From Halichoerus grypus (lineage: Eukaryota; Chordata; Mammalia; Carnivora; Phocidae): a DNA stretch of 64,000 bases. Position numbers and translations under genes: made by a program. This document shows, in pieces, positions 50,975 to 62,300 of this stretch. Location of the stretch: assembly GCF_964656455.1 (NCBI RefSeq), contig NC_135719.1, positions 130,677,444-130,741,443 on the forward strand, in the 5' to 3' direction. Position 1 is the first letter of the stretch. Every line of letters begins with the position of its first letter. Under the pieces are notes generated by a model. The model saw only the letters and a list, made by a program, of their open reading frames with translations. It was not told where the DNA came from and made no database searches.

Positions 50975-51179
50975 AATATACATGTTTAATATTTATCAAG
51001 TTTTTCTTATTACAAGAAAATACAGCAAAATAAAGTTAAAATAGCAGTTAGGGCAGAAACTCTTGTGTTAAGTGGTCTTATATTTCTGGTCTAAAAATAC
51101 ACTATGAGATAAGATGTTAAACGTAACATCTTAAGAGAGATAATTTGAATGTCCAACAGACATACCAAACTTATCATGT

Positions 51180-52040
51180 TCAAAACTAATTACTCTCCTC
51201 ACGCAAACGTGCTCCATCTTCAGCCTTTCCTATCTGAGTTGACGGCATCTCCATTCTTCCTTCTGGTTCCTCATCAAAAAATCTTGAATCATTCTTGATT
51301 CCTCTTTTTCTTTTCTACCACTTGTCAAGAAGAGTCAGAAAATCCTGCTGACTCTTCCTTCAAAACATACCCAAGATTCAGCTGCTTCTCATCACTTCCA
51401 ATACTATCCCCCTAGCCTAAGTCACCATTATCTCTCACTTGGATTACTATAATATCCTTCTGTTAGTCTCCTTGTTTCAACTCTGCTTCCTCTACACAGT
51501 CCACTCTCAACAAAGAAGACAAAGTAATCTTTTTAGAATTAAAATGTAAGTGATACTACAACTGTCTATTTGAGACCTTCCAATAACTTTCCAATTCGCT
51601 CATAAGAGCCCATGTCCTCATAAACTTCCATACCACCTGCCCCACTTACCACTGACTTAATTTACTAACTATATCCCTTCCCCTGCATTCCCAGTCCAAC
51701 CACTCTGGCCTCCATGCCACCCCTCACACAAAACAGGCAGGCTCTGTTAACCAGATAATGACAAGGCAAGGCTTTGTTCAAATGTCATCTTCTCAAAAGA
51801 TCTAACAAGACTAACCTTTTAAAAAACTGTAACCTGCCCCTTTCCTACCAATTATCCATACCAATTATCTGCTTCTAACATACCATAATAATTTATTTAT
51901 TTATTACATTTTAGCATCTGTCTCCCTTAACTAAACTTCCCAATGGCAGGGATTGTTTTACTTTGTTTACTACTGTATCTCAACCTCCTAGTGCAGTGCC
52001 CTGGTACATCATAGACACTCTATTTGTTGAATGAAAAAAC
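51180..52040 (+). mobile_element. L2 LINE 3' end in GTF2A1 intron
   Basis: 'atctctcacttggattact', 'ctctggcctccatgccaccc', 'aacttcccaatggcaggga' and the end 'agacactctatttgttgaat' with 'gaa' follow L2 3' order. It is antisense to GTF2A1. Confidence 0.75.
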
Positions 52041-54122
52041 CTGTCTCCTTTTTTCTTTGACTCCCTATAGAGAAAGTAGTAACTATCCGAAAAGTGGGTA
52101 CATAAATTTATTTCCAGCATGAACCGAGTGACTCCAACTTGAAAGACAATGGGATTATATAAGCAACAAAGTCATGAGTAGCCAGGAAAAAGAAATTCCC
52201 CAGACAACTAAAGAAACTGATCGCATCCTCCTATACTGACAATTTGCAAAAAGCAAGTATAGAAAAACTTCAGGATCAAATAGTCCATATACTCAGCACT
52301 TCAGAAGAAAGGGCTCTTAAATTTCCTAATGACAAACATATTAAGTAAAATTACCAATAAATAAGGCTGAAGCCTCAACACCTGATGCCATCAGTCCTTA
52401 TCTATCATAAGGGAGAACTCTGCTTCATTATTAGGTTTAACTACAATTTTGATTTGACTGGCAACATAAACTTCATTATTCTTTCTATAATGGTTTCTAA
52501 AATTGACTCATTGTTGAAATTCTAAAGTTTAGGCTTCAAAAATAAAATCCTAAAATTCAAGTTGACTCAAACCATATCCAACCCCATTGTAATCATTCAT
52601 AGAACACCTGCATTCTTTATTATTGAGTAAAACATCAGGCCCAGCCCTCAAGAACTCATTTGATTCTAAAAATTAGATCTCTGTGAACTTTAAAGTGTTT
52701 ATTACTCAACACACTACTTAAAGCTATTTTCCATTTCTGTCTAAAACATTAAAATGTCTTAGGAGCAAAACCAACCAATTTTAACATTTAAAATATTATG
52801 TGTACAATTTGTACCAAAGGAGAATACAATACCAAACAAGAATACAATACATTCTTACAATATGAAAATACTTAGAAGTATATTCTTCAATCTAGCTAAG
52901 GTAAAGGTCTCTCTTGCCTGAATCTGACATCTTGTCACCATGAAACTGTGTTCTGGCTAATTTGGTTGCATGAGGTTTCTTTGACATTTCCTGACAATAT
53001 AAGGTTTACTGGTATCTATTTTAACATTAATACTCTTCCATTACACAAGTGTAACAAAAAATTATATTATAATGTCCCTGGTGTAAGGTTTTAAGAATGC
53101 TCACCCAAAAGTCACACAGTACAAAAGTGGATGCTCTGATAATTCTGTTTATGAATGACTTCACTGACTTTATTCTGTAATCTCACTGCAAGTAACTGGC
53201 TTGACTTTACCTCTTCATTACAAAATGATAAGATTAATTGTTCTGACATTTCCCTATAGATAGGTTTCCAAAAAGTACGGCTATTTATAGGCAATACGTA
53301 CGACTACTTGTAAGATTCATTTCTATAAAAGCAACACAAATATAAGATTTTCATCATTTGTAAAGGAAATTCATGCAAGGCACAAATTTGCATGATCATA
53401 ACTACAGCTCCAGTGCCTGGCACAGGCAGACACTTAGTGTTTGTTTAGTGAATGAGTATGCTTACAAACAAAAAGCCCAATTGCTTCTGTTAGGGTTTTC
53501 ATCATTTGGTAAAGACCATTGTTGAAATTAAATTATAAATGCAATATAATTTGTGGATTTATTATAAATTTAATGATTATAGAAAACAATTTTATTCCAA
53601 ATTAAATGTTTCAATAATTAACAAAATCTCAACAATAATGCCAATAACAATAACAAAAATACTTGGCAAGTAGCTTCCTTTTGAAGAATTAGGAAAACAA
53701 GAATTCAATAGCTAATTCTCACAGGCCTAGTTTAAAAATACCTAAGGCTGCCAAAAATACAGCAAAGCTAAATAATTTTTAAAATGATTTTCAGTAAAAA
53801 CATATCTTTTGTTAGTTAGCAGTCCCGTTTATTGCCCTAGTTCTCTCCTTAGTAATAAAAAAAAAAGTGACAAAATTCAATTAAAGCCTTTTAGGTTTGA
53901 GGTAGTTGAAACTAAAGGGAAAACAGGGTTATTCTACTGGGTTATTAATGTTAAAAGACAACCCCAAAATAATCTACTAAACTATAACAATGTCTACATT
54001 CACCCTGTTTATATTGAATATAAGAGGCATCCATCCTGCCCAAATGTTTGAACAAGGTAGAAAAGATATTTAGGGAAGAAATTACAACAAAAAAAATGTA
54101 AGTAACCTGATAAAATCCTTAC
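52041..54122. other. GTF2A1 intron, largely unassigned
   Basis: Apart from a small L2 end at 53395-53456, this intronic stretch shows no repeat I can name. No snoRNA or miRNA hairpin was identified by eye. Confidence 0.45.
53395..53456 (+). mobile_element. L2 3' terminal fragment
   Basis: 'ccagtgcctggcacaggcag' followed by 'tttagtgaatgagta' is the extreme 3' end of L2. Confidence 0.6.
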
Positions 54123-54212
54123 CTTATCATATTGGCATACAACAACATTTTCTGTATCAAAGAGTTCCTGTCCTTCCTCATCACTCACATCATCTTCACT
54201 GTTGAGGGGCTC
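54123..54212 (-). CDS. GTF2A1: GTF2A1 coding exon (start of conserved beta domain)
   Basis: This 90-nt exon encodes 30 residues, from E-P-L-N-S-E-D-D to V-C-Q-Y-D-K. The acceptor is TTTGTAG and the donor is GTAAGG, both on the minus strand, and both boundaries are phase 0. It covers residues 312-341 if the protein has 376 residues. It finishes the acidic region and enters the conserved C-terminal domain of TFIIA-beta, which forms the beta-barrel with TFIIA-gamma and contacts TBP and DNA. The junction V-E-E/E-P-L-N joins cleanly to the exon at 61068-61388, and Y-D-K/I-H-R joins to the terminal exon. The flanking introns are about 6.9 kb (upstream) and 9.4 kb (downstream), both full of SINE and L1 sequence. 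Confidence 0.96.
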
Positions 54213-54982
54213 CTACAAATAAGAAAGAAGAGTACTTATTTATACTTCATGTATTATTAGAAAAAGGCCCTTCTAATATTCAAGGAAAAGAAATACAATG
54301 ACCTTGATGTTCTCTGAGAATGAAGGTTCAGAGAGAAGCATATACACACATATATATATACCACACACTTATTAAGACTTTGCGAATTTTACTGAAATTC
54401 CAGTAAGAAATCAAAAATAAAAATAGTTAAGCTATATAACTTTAAAGTCTGAAAAGATGTTTATTTCCTTCATTCTTTCAGAACAGGATTACTCTCTCCA
54501 ATAACTGTTTAAGATGCCTAGAAGGGGACCTAAGAAAATATGAAGGTTTAATGAGATAATGGTACTATGTACCACCAGCAGCAGCAGAGTAAAAGGGAAA
54601 ACAGTGGTGAAGTTGGAGGAGGAAAAAAAGGCTATAAAACAGGCTAGGAATCTATGTGGAGGACTAAGACTCTATTTATAATACCAGCATTTCTACCACT
54701 GTGATGGTAATGGTGGAGGCTTGTAGTTTAACTAAGGCATTCAGATTAAAAGGATATATGTGGGAAGGGTGAAGTGGAAGGGGGTCTCAGTCCCAAAGAG
54801 AATTAAAAGCCAAGATCTAACTAAAGCATAAAATGACTAACTATGTTAAATCCGACCTCAGTTATTTGAGAAGATAAAAGATATAACTCAGATTTCTAGT
54901 TAACAGAGAAAGAGAAGATAGGACAAAATAAAAGTGGAAAGGAAAATAATCAAGATGATATTAAGTCTAGGCTTATACCTCA

Positions 54983-54987
54983 CACAC

Positions 54988-55021
<34 letters not shown>
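54983..55021. repeat. (CA)n/(TG)n composite dinucleotide repeat
   Basis: CACACACACA is followed directly by an uninterrupted TG run of about 15 units, so the junction is palindromic. It lies in the intron just upstream of exon 54123-54212. Confidence 0.9.
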
Positions 55022-55023
<2 letters not shown>

Positions 55024-55054
55024 TCTTTAATTTAAAATAGATATCACCAATGTA

Positions 55055-56597
55055 AATATAAAAACAATTTATTGAGGTAAAATTCATATAACATAAAATT
55101 CACCATTTTAACCATTTTAGAGTGTACAACCAGTCATACTTAGTACATAAATAATGTATGCAATTATCACCACTATCTAATTCCAGAACAATTTCATCAC
55201 CTTTACCATTAAACAGTCACTCAATCCCATCCCCACCCTCCCCAGCCCCCCCACTAATCTGTGTTCTGTCACTATGTATTTACCTCTGGATAGTTCATAT
55301 AAATGCAAACATATGATATACACATATAACAACATGTGGTATGGTTTCTTTAACTTATATTGTGTGAGGTTCATCCATGTTGTAGCATAAACCAGTACTC
55401 TGTTCCTTTTCATGGCTAAATAATACTCCTTTGCATGGATAAATCACATTTTAATTTATCCATCCATCAATTGATAGACATTTGGGTTATTTACATCTTT
55501 TGGATTTTGTAAACAGTTTTGAATATTCAGGTACAAGCTTTTATTTGAATAACAGTTCTCAATTCTCTTATACATATACTTAGGAGAGTTGCTGGGTCAT
55601 ACGATAATTTTATGCTTAACATTTTGAGGAACCACCAAACCCTTTTCCACAGCAGCTACACCATTTCCCATTCCCACCAGCAATGCAAAAGAGTTCCAAT
55701 TTCTCCACATCCTCACCAACATTCGTTTCCTTTTTTCTCTCTTTTGATTACAGTCATCCTGGTAAATGTGAAGTGGTATCTCTTTGTGGTTTTGATACAT
55801 GCATTACTGTAATAACTAGTGATGTTGAACATCTTTTCACATGCTTGTTGGCTATTTGTATATCCTCCTTGGAGAAATGCCTATTCAAGTCCTTTACCCA
55901 CTTTGGAATAGAGTTGTTTGTTTGTTGTTGAATTTAAAAGTTTTCTATTCTGGATATTAAGCCCTTATCAGATAGAGGATTTGCAAATATTTTCTCCTAT
56001 TTTATAGGCTTTTAACTTTGTGAATACTGTCCTTGGGTATACAAAAGCTTTTAATCTATTAAGTCTGTTGTTATTTTTCTTATTGCTTGTGCTTTCGGTA
56101 TCATATTTAAGAAACTATTTCCAAACCCAGTGTTATGAAGCTTCTGCCCTATTTTCTTCTAAGAATTTTATAGTTTTAGTTCTTACTTTTATTTCTTTTT
56201 TTTTTTAAGATTTTTATTTATTTATCTGACAGAGAGAGACCGCGATAGAGGGAACACAAGCAGGGGGAGTGGGAGAGGGAGAAGCAGGGTCCCTGCTGAG
56301 CAGGGAGCCTGATGTGGGGCTCAATCCCAGGACCCTGGAATCATGACCTGAGCCAAAGGCAGACGCTTAACGACTGAGCCACCCAGGCACCCCTAGGTCT
56401 TACTTTTAGGTCTTTGATCCATTTTGAGTTAATTTTGTGTAAGGTGTGAGGTAAGGGTCTAATTTCACTGTTTTGCATGTGGATATTCAATTGTCCAAGC
56501 TACATTTATTAAATAAGACCATTCTTTTCCTACTGAATAGTCCTGGCCCATGTAAAAATTTTATAAAATGATAGCATACATAGCAGCATTCCACATA
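55055..56597 (-). mobile_element. Antisense old L1 LINE in GTF2A1 intron
   Basis: Reversed L1M-type 3' UTR begins at about 55055 ('attgaggtaaaattcatata'), then reversed ORF2 C-terminal sequence continues to about 56597. It is interrupted by a reverse SINE at 56192-56393. It lies in the intron between GTF2A1 exons 54123-54212 and 61068-61388, in the same sense as the gene. Confidence 0.8.
56192..56393 (-). mobile_element. CAN SINE, reverse, inside antisense L1
   Basis: TSD TAGKTCTTACTTTTA at about 56177-56191 and 56394-56408. Confidence 0.95.
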
Positions 56598-56613
56598 AAA
56601 AAAGACACACCTA

Positions 56614-56812
56614 GGAGCGCTTGGGTGGCTCAGTCAGTTAAGCGTCTGCCTTTGGCTCAGGTCATGGTCCCAGGGTCCTGGGATCGAGCCCCGCAACGGA
56701 CTCCCTGCTCCGTGGGAAGCCTGCTTCTTCCTCTCCCACTCCCCCTGCTTGTGTTCCCTCCCTCACTGTGTCTCTCTCTGTCAAATAAATAAATAAAATC
56801 TTAAAAAAAAAA
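56614..56812 (+). mobile_element. CAN SINE
   Basis: TSD AAAAAARGACACACCTA at about 56597-56613 and 56813-56829. It lies 220 bp from an oppositely oriented SINE (56192-56393). Confidence 0.95.
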
Positions 56813-58141
56813 AAAAAAGGACACACCTAAAGCTTAGGGATCCAAAAAATGTGAAAGTAAAGGAATGAAAGGAGCTATTCTAACTAAAATAAAGTTGGTA
56901 CAGTTCTATTAATATCACACAAAACAGACTGTATGGGCAAAAAAAAATTACTAGAGATAAATAGCAGGAAACTACATAATCATAAATGGCTCAATTCACT
57001 GGAAAGTGTACGTTTAAGCTTATGTGCATCCACTTTTAGGTTCAAAATATAAAAAGCATAATGACAAAACAAATAAATATACCATCATAGTAGGAGATTT
57101 GAACCTATCTCACTCACTAATGGATGATGGTGTAAGCACACAAAAAATATGAGTAAGGATATATAATACCCAAAGAATCTAATTCTAATAGTATGTATAG
57201 AAGACAACCAACAACTGCAAAAAGTCTTTTCAAAATATACAGGAAGCATATGCAAACACTGACTACATAAAGCAAGTCCCAGTCAATTTCAAAGGTGGTT
57301 CCTCATACATTACACAGATCATAACTCTACAAATAAAACAACATGTTAAGTCAGAACAAGAATTAATGAAATAGAAAAAAACACACTAGAGAGAATAAAG
57401 CTAAAAGTTGATTCTTAAAAAACATTAATGAAATCAACATACCTCTGGCTAGACTGAACAAGAAAAAGAGCAAGAAAGCACAAAATCAGAAATGAGAATA
57501 TAAAAAAGAAAATGACTACAAAGGATTCTGGCATCAAAAAGATGATTATCATTAACTTTATGCTAACTTAAAAATTTACATATGTAGCCTAGAAAAATAA
57601 AATTTATCCAAACTGTCTCAAAAAGAAATAACTTGGAACAGAGTAAGGACATTACTAGAATCAGATAATTTTAGCAGCATGCTCCAATATTCAGAGAATT
57701 AAGTATATCTTTAAAAAAAAAAAAAAAAAAAGGAAGTCCAAGGAAGATAGAGCACTCACCAGAATTCATTTTATAATGCTATCACAAACCTGAAAACCTA
57801 GCAAGAAGAGTATGAGAACAGAAAATCACAGAGAATACATGAACGTACATGAAAAAGTCCTGAACAAAGTGAATTGAGGAATTCATCAAAAGGGTAATAC
57901 AGAATGATCAAGTTGTGCTACCCAACGAATACAAAACTGGCTATAAGTAGAAAACCAATTAGTGCAATTAGTTATTAAATAACAGATTAAGGATAAGAAA
58001 TTTTATGATTATCTAACAGTTGCAGAAAAACTAACAAAATTCAACATTCATTTAGAATTTAAAAAACAAAGCAAAGCTTAGCTAATCTGAATAAAAGGTA
58101 CCTTCTTTAACCTGATAAAAGATGTCCAGAAAGACTATAGT

Positions 58142-58334
58142 AGGGCATCTGGGTGGCTCAGGTGGTTAAGTGACTGCCTTCAGCTCAGGTCATGATCCTG
58201 GAGTCCCAGGATGGAGTCCCACATGGGGATCCCTGCTCAGTGAGTAGTCTGCTTCTCCCTTTCACCCTCCCCCCTCCATGCTCTGTCTCTCATTCTCCCT
58301 CTCAAATAAATAAATAAAATCTTTAAAAAAAAAA
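58142..58334 (+). mobile_element. CAN SINE in L1
   Basis: Flanked by 'actatagta' and 'cctatagtaaac' (near 58133 and 58337). The head is diverged ('ggcatctgggtggctcag'). Confidence 0.92.
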
Positions 58335-58679
58335 AGCCTATAGTAAACATTATACTTAATAGTGAACCACAGAAAGGGTTCCTTTTAAAATTAAGAACAA
58401 GATAAGGCTGCCTGCTATTTCTAATTAATATTGTTCTAGAGGGCTAAGCCAATGAGGCAAGAAAAACTTCCATGTTTAATATTTGATTGTCTATAGAGAA
58501 AACATGAAAGAATCAAAGATGCTAAATCTCATCAGTAATCAAATTAAAACCAAAAAGAAACACCATTTTCTACCTATTAGACTGGCAAAAATTAAGAAGC
58601 CTGACGATATTAAGTATTGGTGAAGACATATTAGTACAACAATTTGGCATTTTATTGTAAAGTTGAAAACGTGCATGCC

Positions 58680-58877
58680 GGGGCGCCTGGGTGGCTCAGT
58701 TGGTTAAGCCACTGCCTTCGGCTCAGGTCATGATCCTGGAGTCCCGGGATCGAGTCCCGCATCGGGCTCCCTGCTCAGCAGGGAGTCTGCTTCTCCCTCT
58801 GACCCTCCCCCTCTCATGTGCTCTCTCTCTCATTCTCTCTCTCAAATAAATAAATAAAAAATCTTTAAAAAAGAAAA
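58680..58877 (+). mobile_element. CAN SINE in L1
   Basis: Perfect TSD GAAAACGTGCATGCC at 58665-58679 and 58878-58892. Confidence 0.96.
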
Positions 58878-58945
58878 GAAAACGTGCATGCCTTAGAATC
58901 CAGTAATTCAATGGTTAGGTATAACACTTAAAAAAAAGTCATGCA

Positions 58946-59141
58946 GGGCGCCTGGGTGGCTCAGTTGGTTAAGCGACTGCCTTCGGCTCAGGTCATGATC
59001 CTGGAGTCCCTGGATCGAGTGCCGCATCGGGCTCCGTGCTCGGCAGGGAGTCTGCTTTGCCCTCTGACCCTACCCCCTCTCATGTGTTCTTTCTCATTCT
59101 CTCTCTCTCAAATAAATAAATAAAAAAAAAATCTTAAAAAA
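58946..59141 (+). mobile_element. CAN SINE in L1
   Basis: TSD AAAAAAAGTCWTGCA at 58931-58945 and 59142-59156. Confidence 0.95.
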
Positions 59142-59578
59142 AAAAAAAGTCTTGCATATGTGTCCCCAGAAGACACACTCCAAAATATTTTGTAACTGTA
59201 AGTGTAAACAAATAGAAACAACCCTAATGCCCATCACATCAGAAAAGAAATGGGAGAAATAAACTATGGTACATACAACAGTGAAAATAATTAACCAGTA
59301 TATACAACAACTTAGATGAACCTCAGAAATACCACCTTGAGGGGAAAAAAAAAAAAGGCAATCAACTTGCAGAAAATAGAGAATTACTCCATTTATGTTA
59401 TAAATGGGCATTCAACACCAAACACTATGCTCTTTAGGAATATAAATACAGATGGTAAACATGAAGGCAAGTTGATAATAAACACAAAATTCATGAGCAT
59501 GGTTACTCTGATGACAGAAGGAAGAGGATGGGGGTTGGGGAGAGGTACTCAGGGGAATTTAATAAAATAATGGATTGT

Positions 59579-59796
59579 GGGCGCCTGGGTGGCTCAGTTG
59601 GTTGGGCAACTGCCTTCGGCTCAGGTCATGATCCTGGAGTCCCGGGATCAAGTCCCGCATTGGGCTCCCTGCTCAGCGAGGAGCCTGCTTCTCTCTCTGA
59701 CCCTCCCCCCTCTAATGTACTCTCTCTCATTCTCGCTCTCTCAAATAAATAAATAAATCTTTAAAAAAATAAATAAATAAAATAAAATAAAATAAA
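59579..59796 (+). mobile_element. CAN SINE with expanded (AAAAT)n tail
   Basis: TSD with ATAAAATAATGGATTGT around 59564-59578 and 59797-59813. The tail has grown into an AAAAT-type microsatellite (59768-59803). Confidence 0.94.
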
Positions 59797-59816
59797 ATAA
59801 AATAATGGATTGTATG

Positions 59817-60023
59817 TTTTTAAAGATTTTACTTATTTATTTATTTAGAGCACTGGTGAGCAGGGAGGAGGGGCAGAGGGAGATGGAGAGAGAGAATCTC
59901 AAGCAGACTCTGAGCTGAGTGTGGAGCTTGATGCCGGACTCAATCCCATGACCCTGAGATCATGCATGACCTGAGCTGAAATGAAGAGTAGGACCTTAAC
60001 TGACTAAGCAACCCAGGCACCCC
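59817..60023 (-). mobile_element. Older CAN SINE, reverse
   Basis: A diverged reverse copy ending 'gcaacccaggcacccc', about 20 bp after the previous plus-strand SINE; no clear TSD. Confidence 0.88.
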
Positions 60024-60223
60024 GTAATGGGATTATTTTTAACTAGATGTGGACATAAGGGTGTTTTTATGTTAAAATACTTTTTATTCATTTGTATCTA
60101 TTCAATATTTAATGAAACAGTATTTTTTAAAAACATTAAAGAATTTTGTCCTAAAATAAAATTACATCTTAAGTTGAAGAAAGCAATTAACAAAGGAAAC
60201 TGTGGTTAAGACAAACATCTTGA

Positions 60224-60438
60224 GGGACACCTGGGTGGCTCAGTTGGTTAAGCAACTGCCTTCGGCTCAGGTCATGATCCCAGGGTCCTGGGATCGAGCC
60301 CCGCTTCGGGCTCCTTGCTCAGCGGGGAGCCTGCTTCTCCCTCTCCCTCTGCCTCTGCCTGTCTGCTCCCCCTGCTTGTGCTCTCTCTGTCAAATAAATG
60401 AAAATAAAATCTTAAAAAATAAAAAAAAAATTTTAAAG
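60224..60438 (+). mobile_element. CAN SINE
   Basis: TSD with AAACATCTTGA on both sides (about 60213-60223 and 60441-60451). Confidence 0.94.
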
Positions 60439-61067
60439 AGAAACATCTTGAACACAAGTAACCGGTTAAGCAGGAACACTGAGGAAAACAAAGATATATT
60501 TATATGCTTCTAGAAATATATAACTAAAGATGAATAAGAATGGTTTGCTTAACTCAAGAAAGACACTAAGAGTAGATAAAGTGATGTAAGGAACTAGTAT
60601 AGAATACAGACCAAAAGGAAGTTATGAATAAATCTGTGACATTTAGCTTTTTCCTCAAGTCTCCTCTCTTCCCAGATGTTGCCATACCTTTTTAATTATT
60701 GAGGCAAAGATTAACCTCATTTTATGTGTTCTACCAATGCCTTATGTTTAAATCACATCATGAATGCATAAGCCAGAAAATTAGAATTACTTGCATTCTC
60801 TCTACCCCCTTAATAAATACAACTCAATATGATATACATTTATTTTTTATTACTAGCTCTAAGAAACAGTATTTTATGATGATAAATACAACCAGAACCA
60901 TTTAAAAACCTTATTAGGTTAAAACAATCTAACTTTATATTTAAAATCCTATATTGTATAACACCTTAACAGCCTCTGAAAAAATAGAATATAATTCATC
61001 AGTTTGGCACCAAGTAAAAGAAATGATTGAGTAGTTTCTCATTTCAATTCTTTTACTACAAACTTAC

Positions 61068-61388
61068 TTCTTCTACCTGCCCATCCTCAGCTCCATCTTT
61101 CTCTTTGTCTTCCTCTTCATCATCATCATAGTCTTCTTCTTCATCTTCATCTTCTTCAGATGATGTATCCCCGGTTCCATCGACCTGTAACACCAGTGGG
61201 GCTTGTGCTTGAGCAGGCTGGGCCTGTGGTTGCTGCTGGCCAGCTGCAGTTATCTGTGCTTGCGCCGGTGTAGGTGCAGCCACCGTTGTAGGTATAACTT
61301 GAGTCTTATTTCCTGTAAATAAGATTTGTTGTGGCTGAATGATGACACCCGTCTGTGGTGAAATCCCTCCAGGAAGAGGGGCCAGTAC
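61068..61388 (-). CDS. GTF2A1: GTF2A1 coding exon with Taspase1 site and acidic tract
   Basis: This 321-nt exon encodes 107 residues, from V-L-A-P-L-P-G-G to D-G-Q-V-E-E. The acceptor is TGCCTTAG (AG at 61390-61389) and the donor is GTAAGT starting at 61067. In order it holds a hydrophobic/glutamine stretch, an A/Q/P-rich stretch, the Q-V-D-G-T motif (codons at 61187-61173), then a long Glu/Asp tract with a few Tyr and Lys. Taspase1 is known to cut TFIIA alpha/beta between D and G of this motif to make the alpha and beta chains. Counting from the stop codon in a 376-residue protein, the Asp is residue 274, the published cleavage position, so there are no net indels from here to the C-terminus. 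Both ends are phase 0. The acidic tract is encoded by a GAA/GAT-rich run, a possible site of triplet-length variation. Confidence 0.97.
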
Positions 61389-61611
61389 CTAAGGCAAAAG
61401 AAAACCATATTAAAGAAACTAGTAAGAGTACCAAGTAGCCCAGTTTCATTTTGTGGTACAGAGAAATAGGCGTAAATGCTGAAGAATCACCAAAAATGGC
61501 CATATCTCATACGGCTAAAAACCACCAAAGCATAAAAGGAGTTTAACTAGTATAATGATCCCACTTCCATTTTACCATTCAAAGTTCTGAAGGAAAAAAA
61601 GATTTTCTGAA

Positions 61612-61775
61612 AATATTTACTGAGCACTTGCTATGTACATGGCAAATTCCAAACCAAGAGTTACACATATGATTAATTTACTTGCTTGATGTATGGACAA
61701 GTTTAGTGACTTGCCAAGCTTGGAGTCACGAAGAGGCAAAATTTTAACCCAGGCTTTCTGATTCTGCTCTAATTA
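61612..61775 (+). repeat. Ancient mammal-wide LINE-like fragment
   Basis: 'tactgagcacttgctatgta' and 'gacttgccaagcttggagtc' with 'aacccaggctttctgattc' follow the same class; antisense to GTF2A1. Confidence 0.5.
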
Positions 61776-61794
61776 TTATGTTGCACTGCCTCCC

Positions 61795-61921
61795 TGTGGA
61801 GAACACTGCACTGAAAATGTGAAGTCTTGGGCCCCAGTTTTGTCTAAGATCCCAGACTGAGATATAGCAAAGGCATGTCACTTAACCTCCTTTGGCTTTC
61901 GTCACTTCACTGTCAAACTAG
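61795..61921 (+). repeat. MIR SINE fragment
   Basis: 'gtcacttaacctcctttggc' and flanking text match the MIR core and tRNA-unrelated region. It lies directly before the MER5-type element. Confidence 0.55.
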
Positions 61922-62300
61922 GATCAATGGTTCTCAACCCTGGCTGCAAATTACAACCACCTGGTAACTTAAAAATACTGGTACTTGGGCCCCACTCCTA
62001 GTATTCTGATTTAATTGGTGTGAGATGAAATCTAATCATTTAAAGCTCTCCAGCTGGGGCGCCTGGGTGGCTCAGTATAACCATCTGCCTTCGGCTCAGG
62101 TCATGATCCCAGGGTCCTGGGATCCAGCCCCACATCGGGCTCCCTGCTCAGTGGGAAGCCTGCTTCTCCCTCTCCCGCTCCCCCTGCTTGTATTCCCTCT
62201 CTCGCTGTGTCTCTCTCTGTCAAATAAATAAATAAAATCTTTAAAAAAAAAAAAAAGCTCTCCAGCTGATTCTAACCATGCAACCACACCAGATCAGATG
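61922..62300 (+). mobile_element. MER5-type hAT element interrupted by a SINE
   Basis: 'aatggttctcaaccctggct' at the left and 'gctgattctaaccatgcaac' at the right match the two ends of MER5-like hAT elements. The SINE at 62056-62253 splits it with TSD AAAGCTCTCCAGCT. Confidence 0.65.
62056..62253 (+). mobile_element. CAN SINE inside MER5-type element
   Basis: Perfect TSD AAAGCTCTCCAGCT at 62042-62055 and 62254-62267. The tRNA-derived head has a small internal deletion ('gctcagtataaccatctgcc'). Confidence 0.96.

Larger units (their letters stand above)
56830..59578 (+). mobile_element. Sense-orientation old L1 LINE in GTF2A1 intron, SINE-riddled
   Basis: Decayed ORF2 from the endonuclease region ('ggagatttgaacctatctc') through RT remnants to the C-terminal and 3' UTR region ('acaatttggcattttattg', 'gggttggggagaggtactc'). 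The order suggests an internal deletion near 58500. SINEs at 58142, 58680 and 58946 sit inside it, and one at 59579 sits at its 3' edge. It faces the antisense L1 at 55055-56597, so the two form an imperfect inverted arrangement. Confidence 0.75.
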
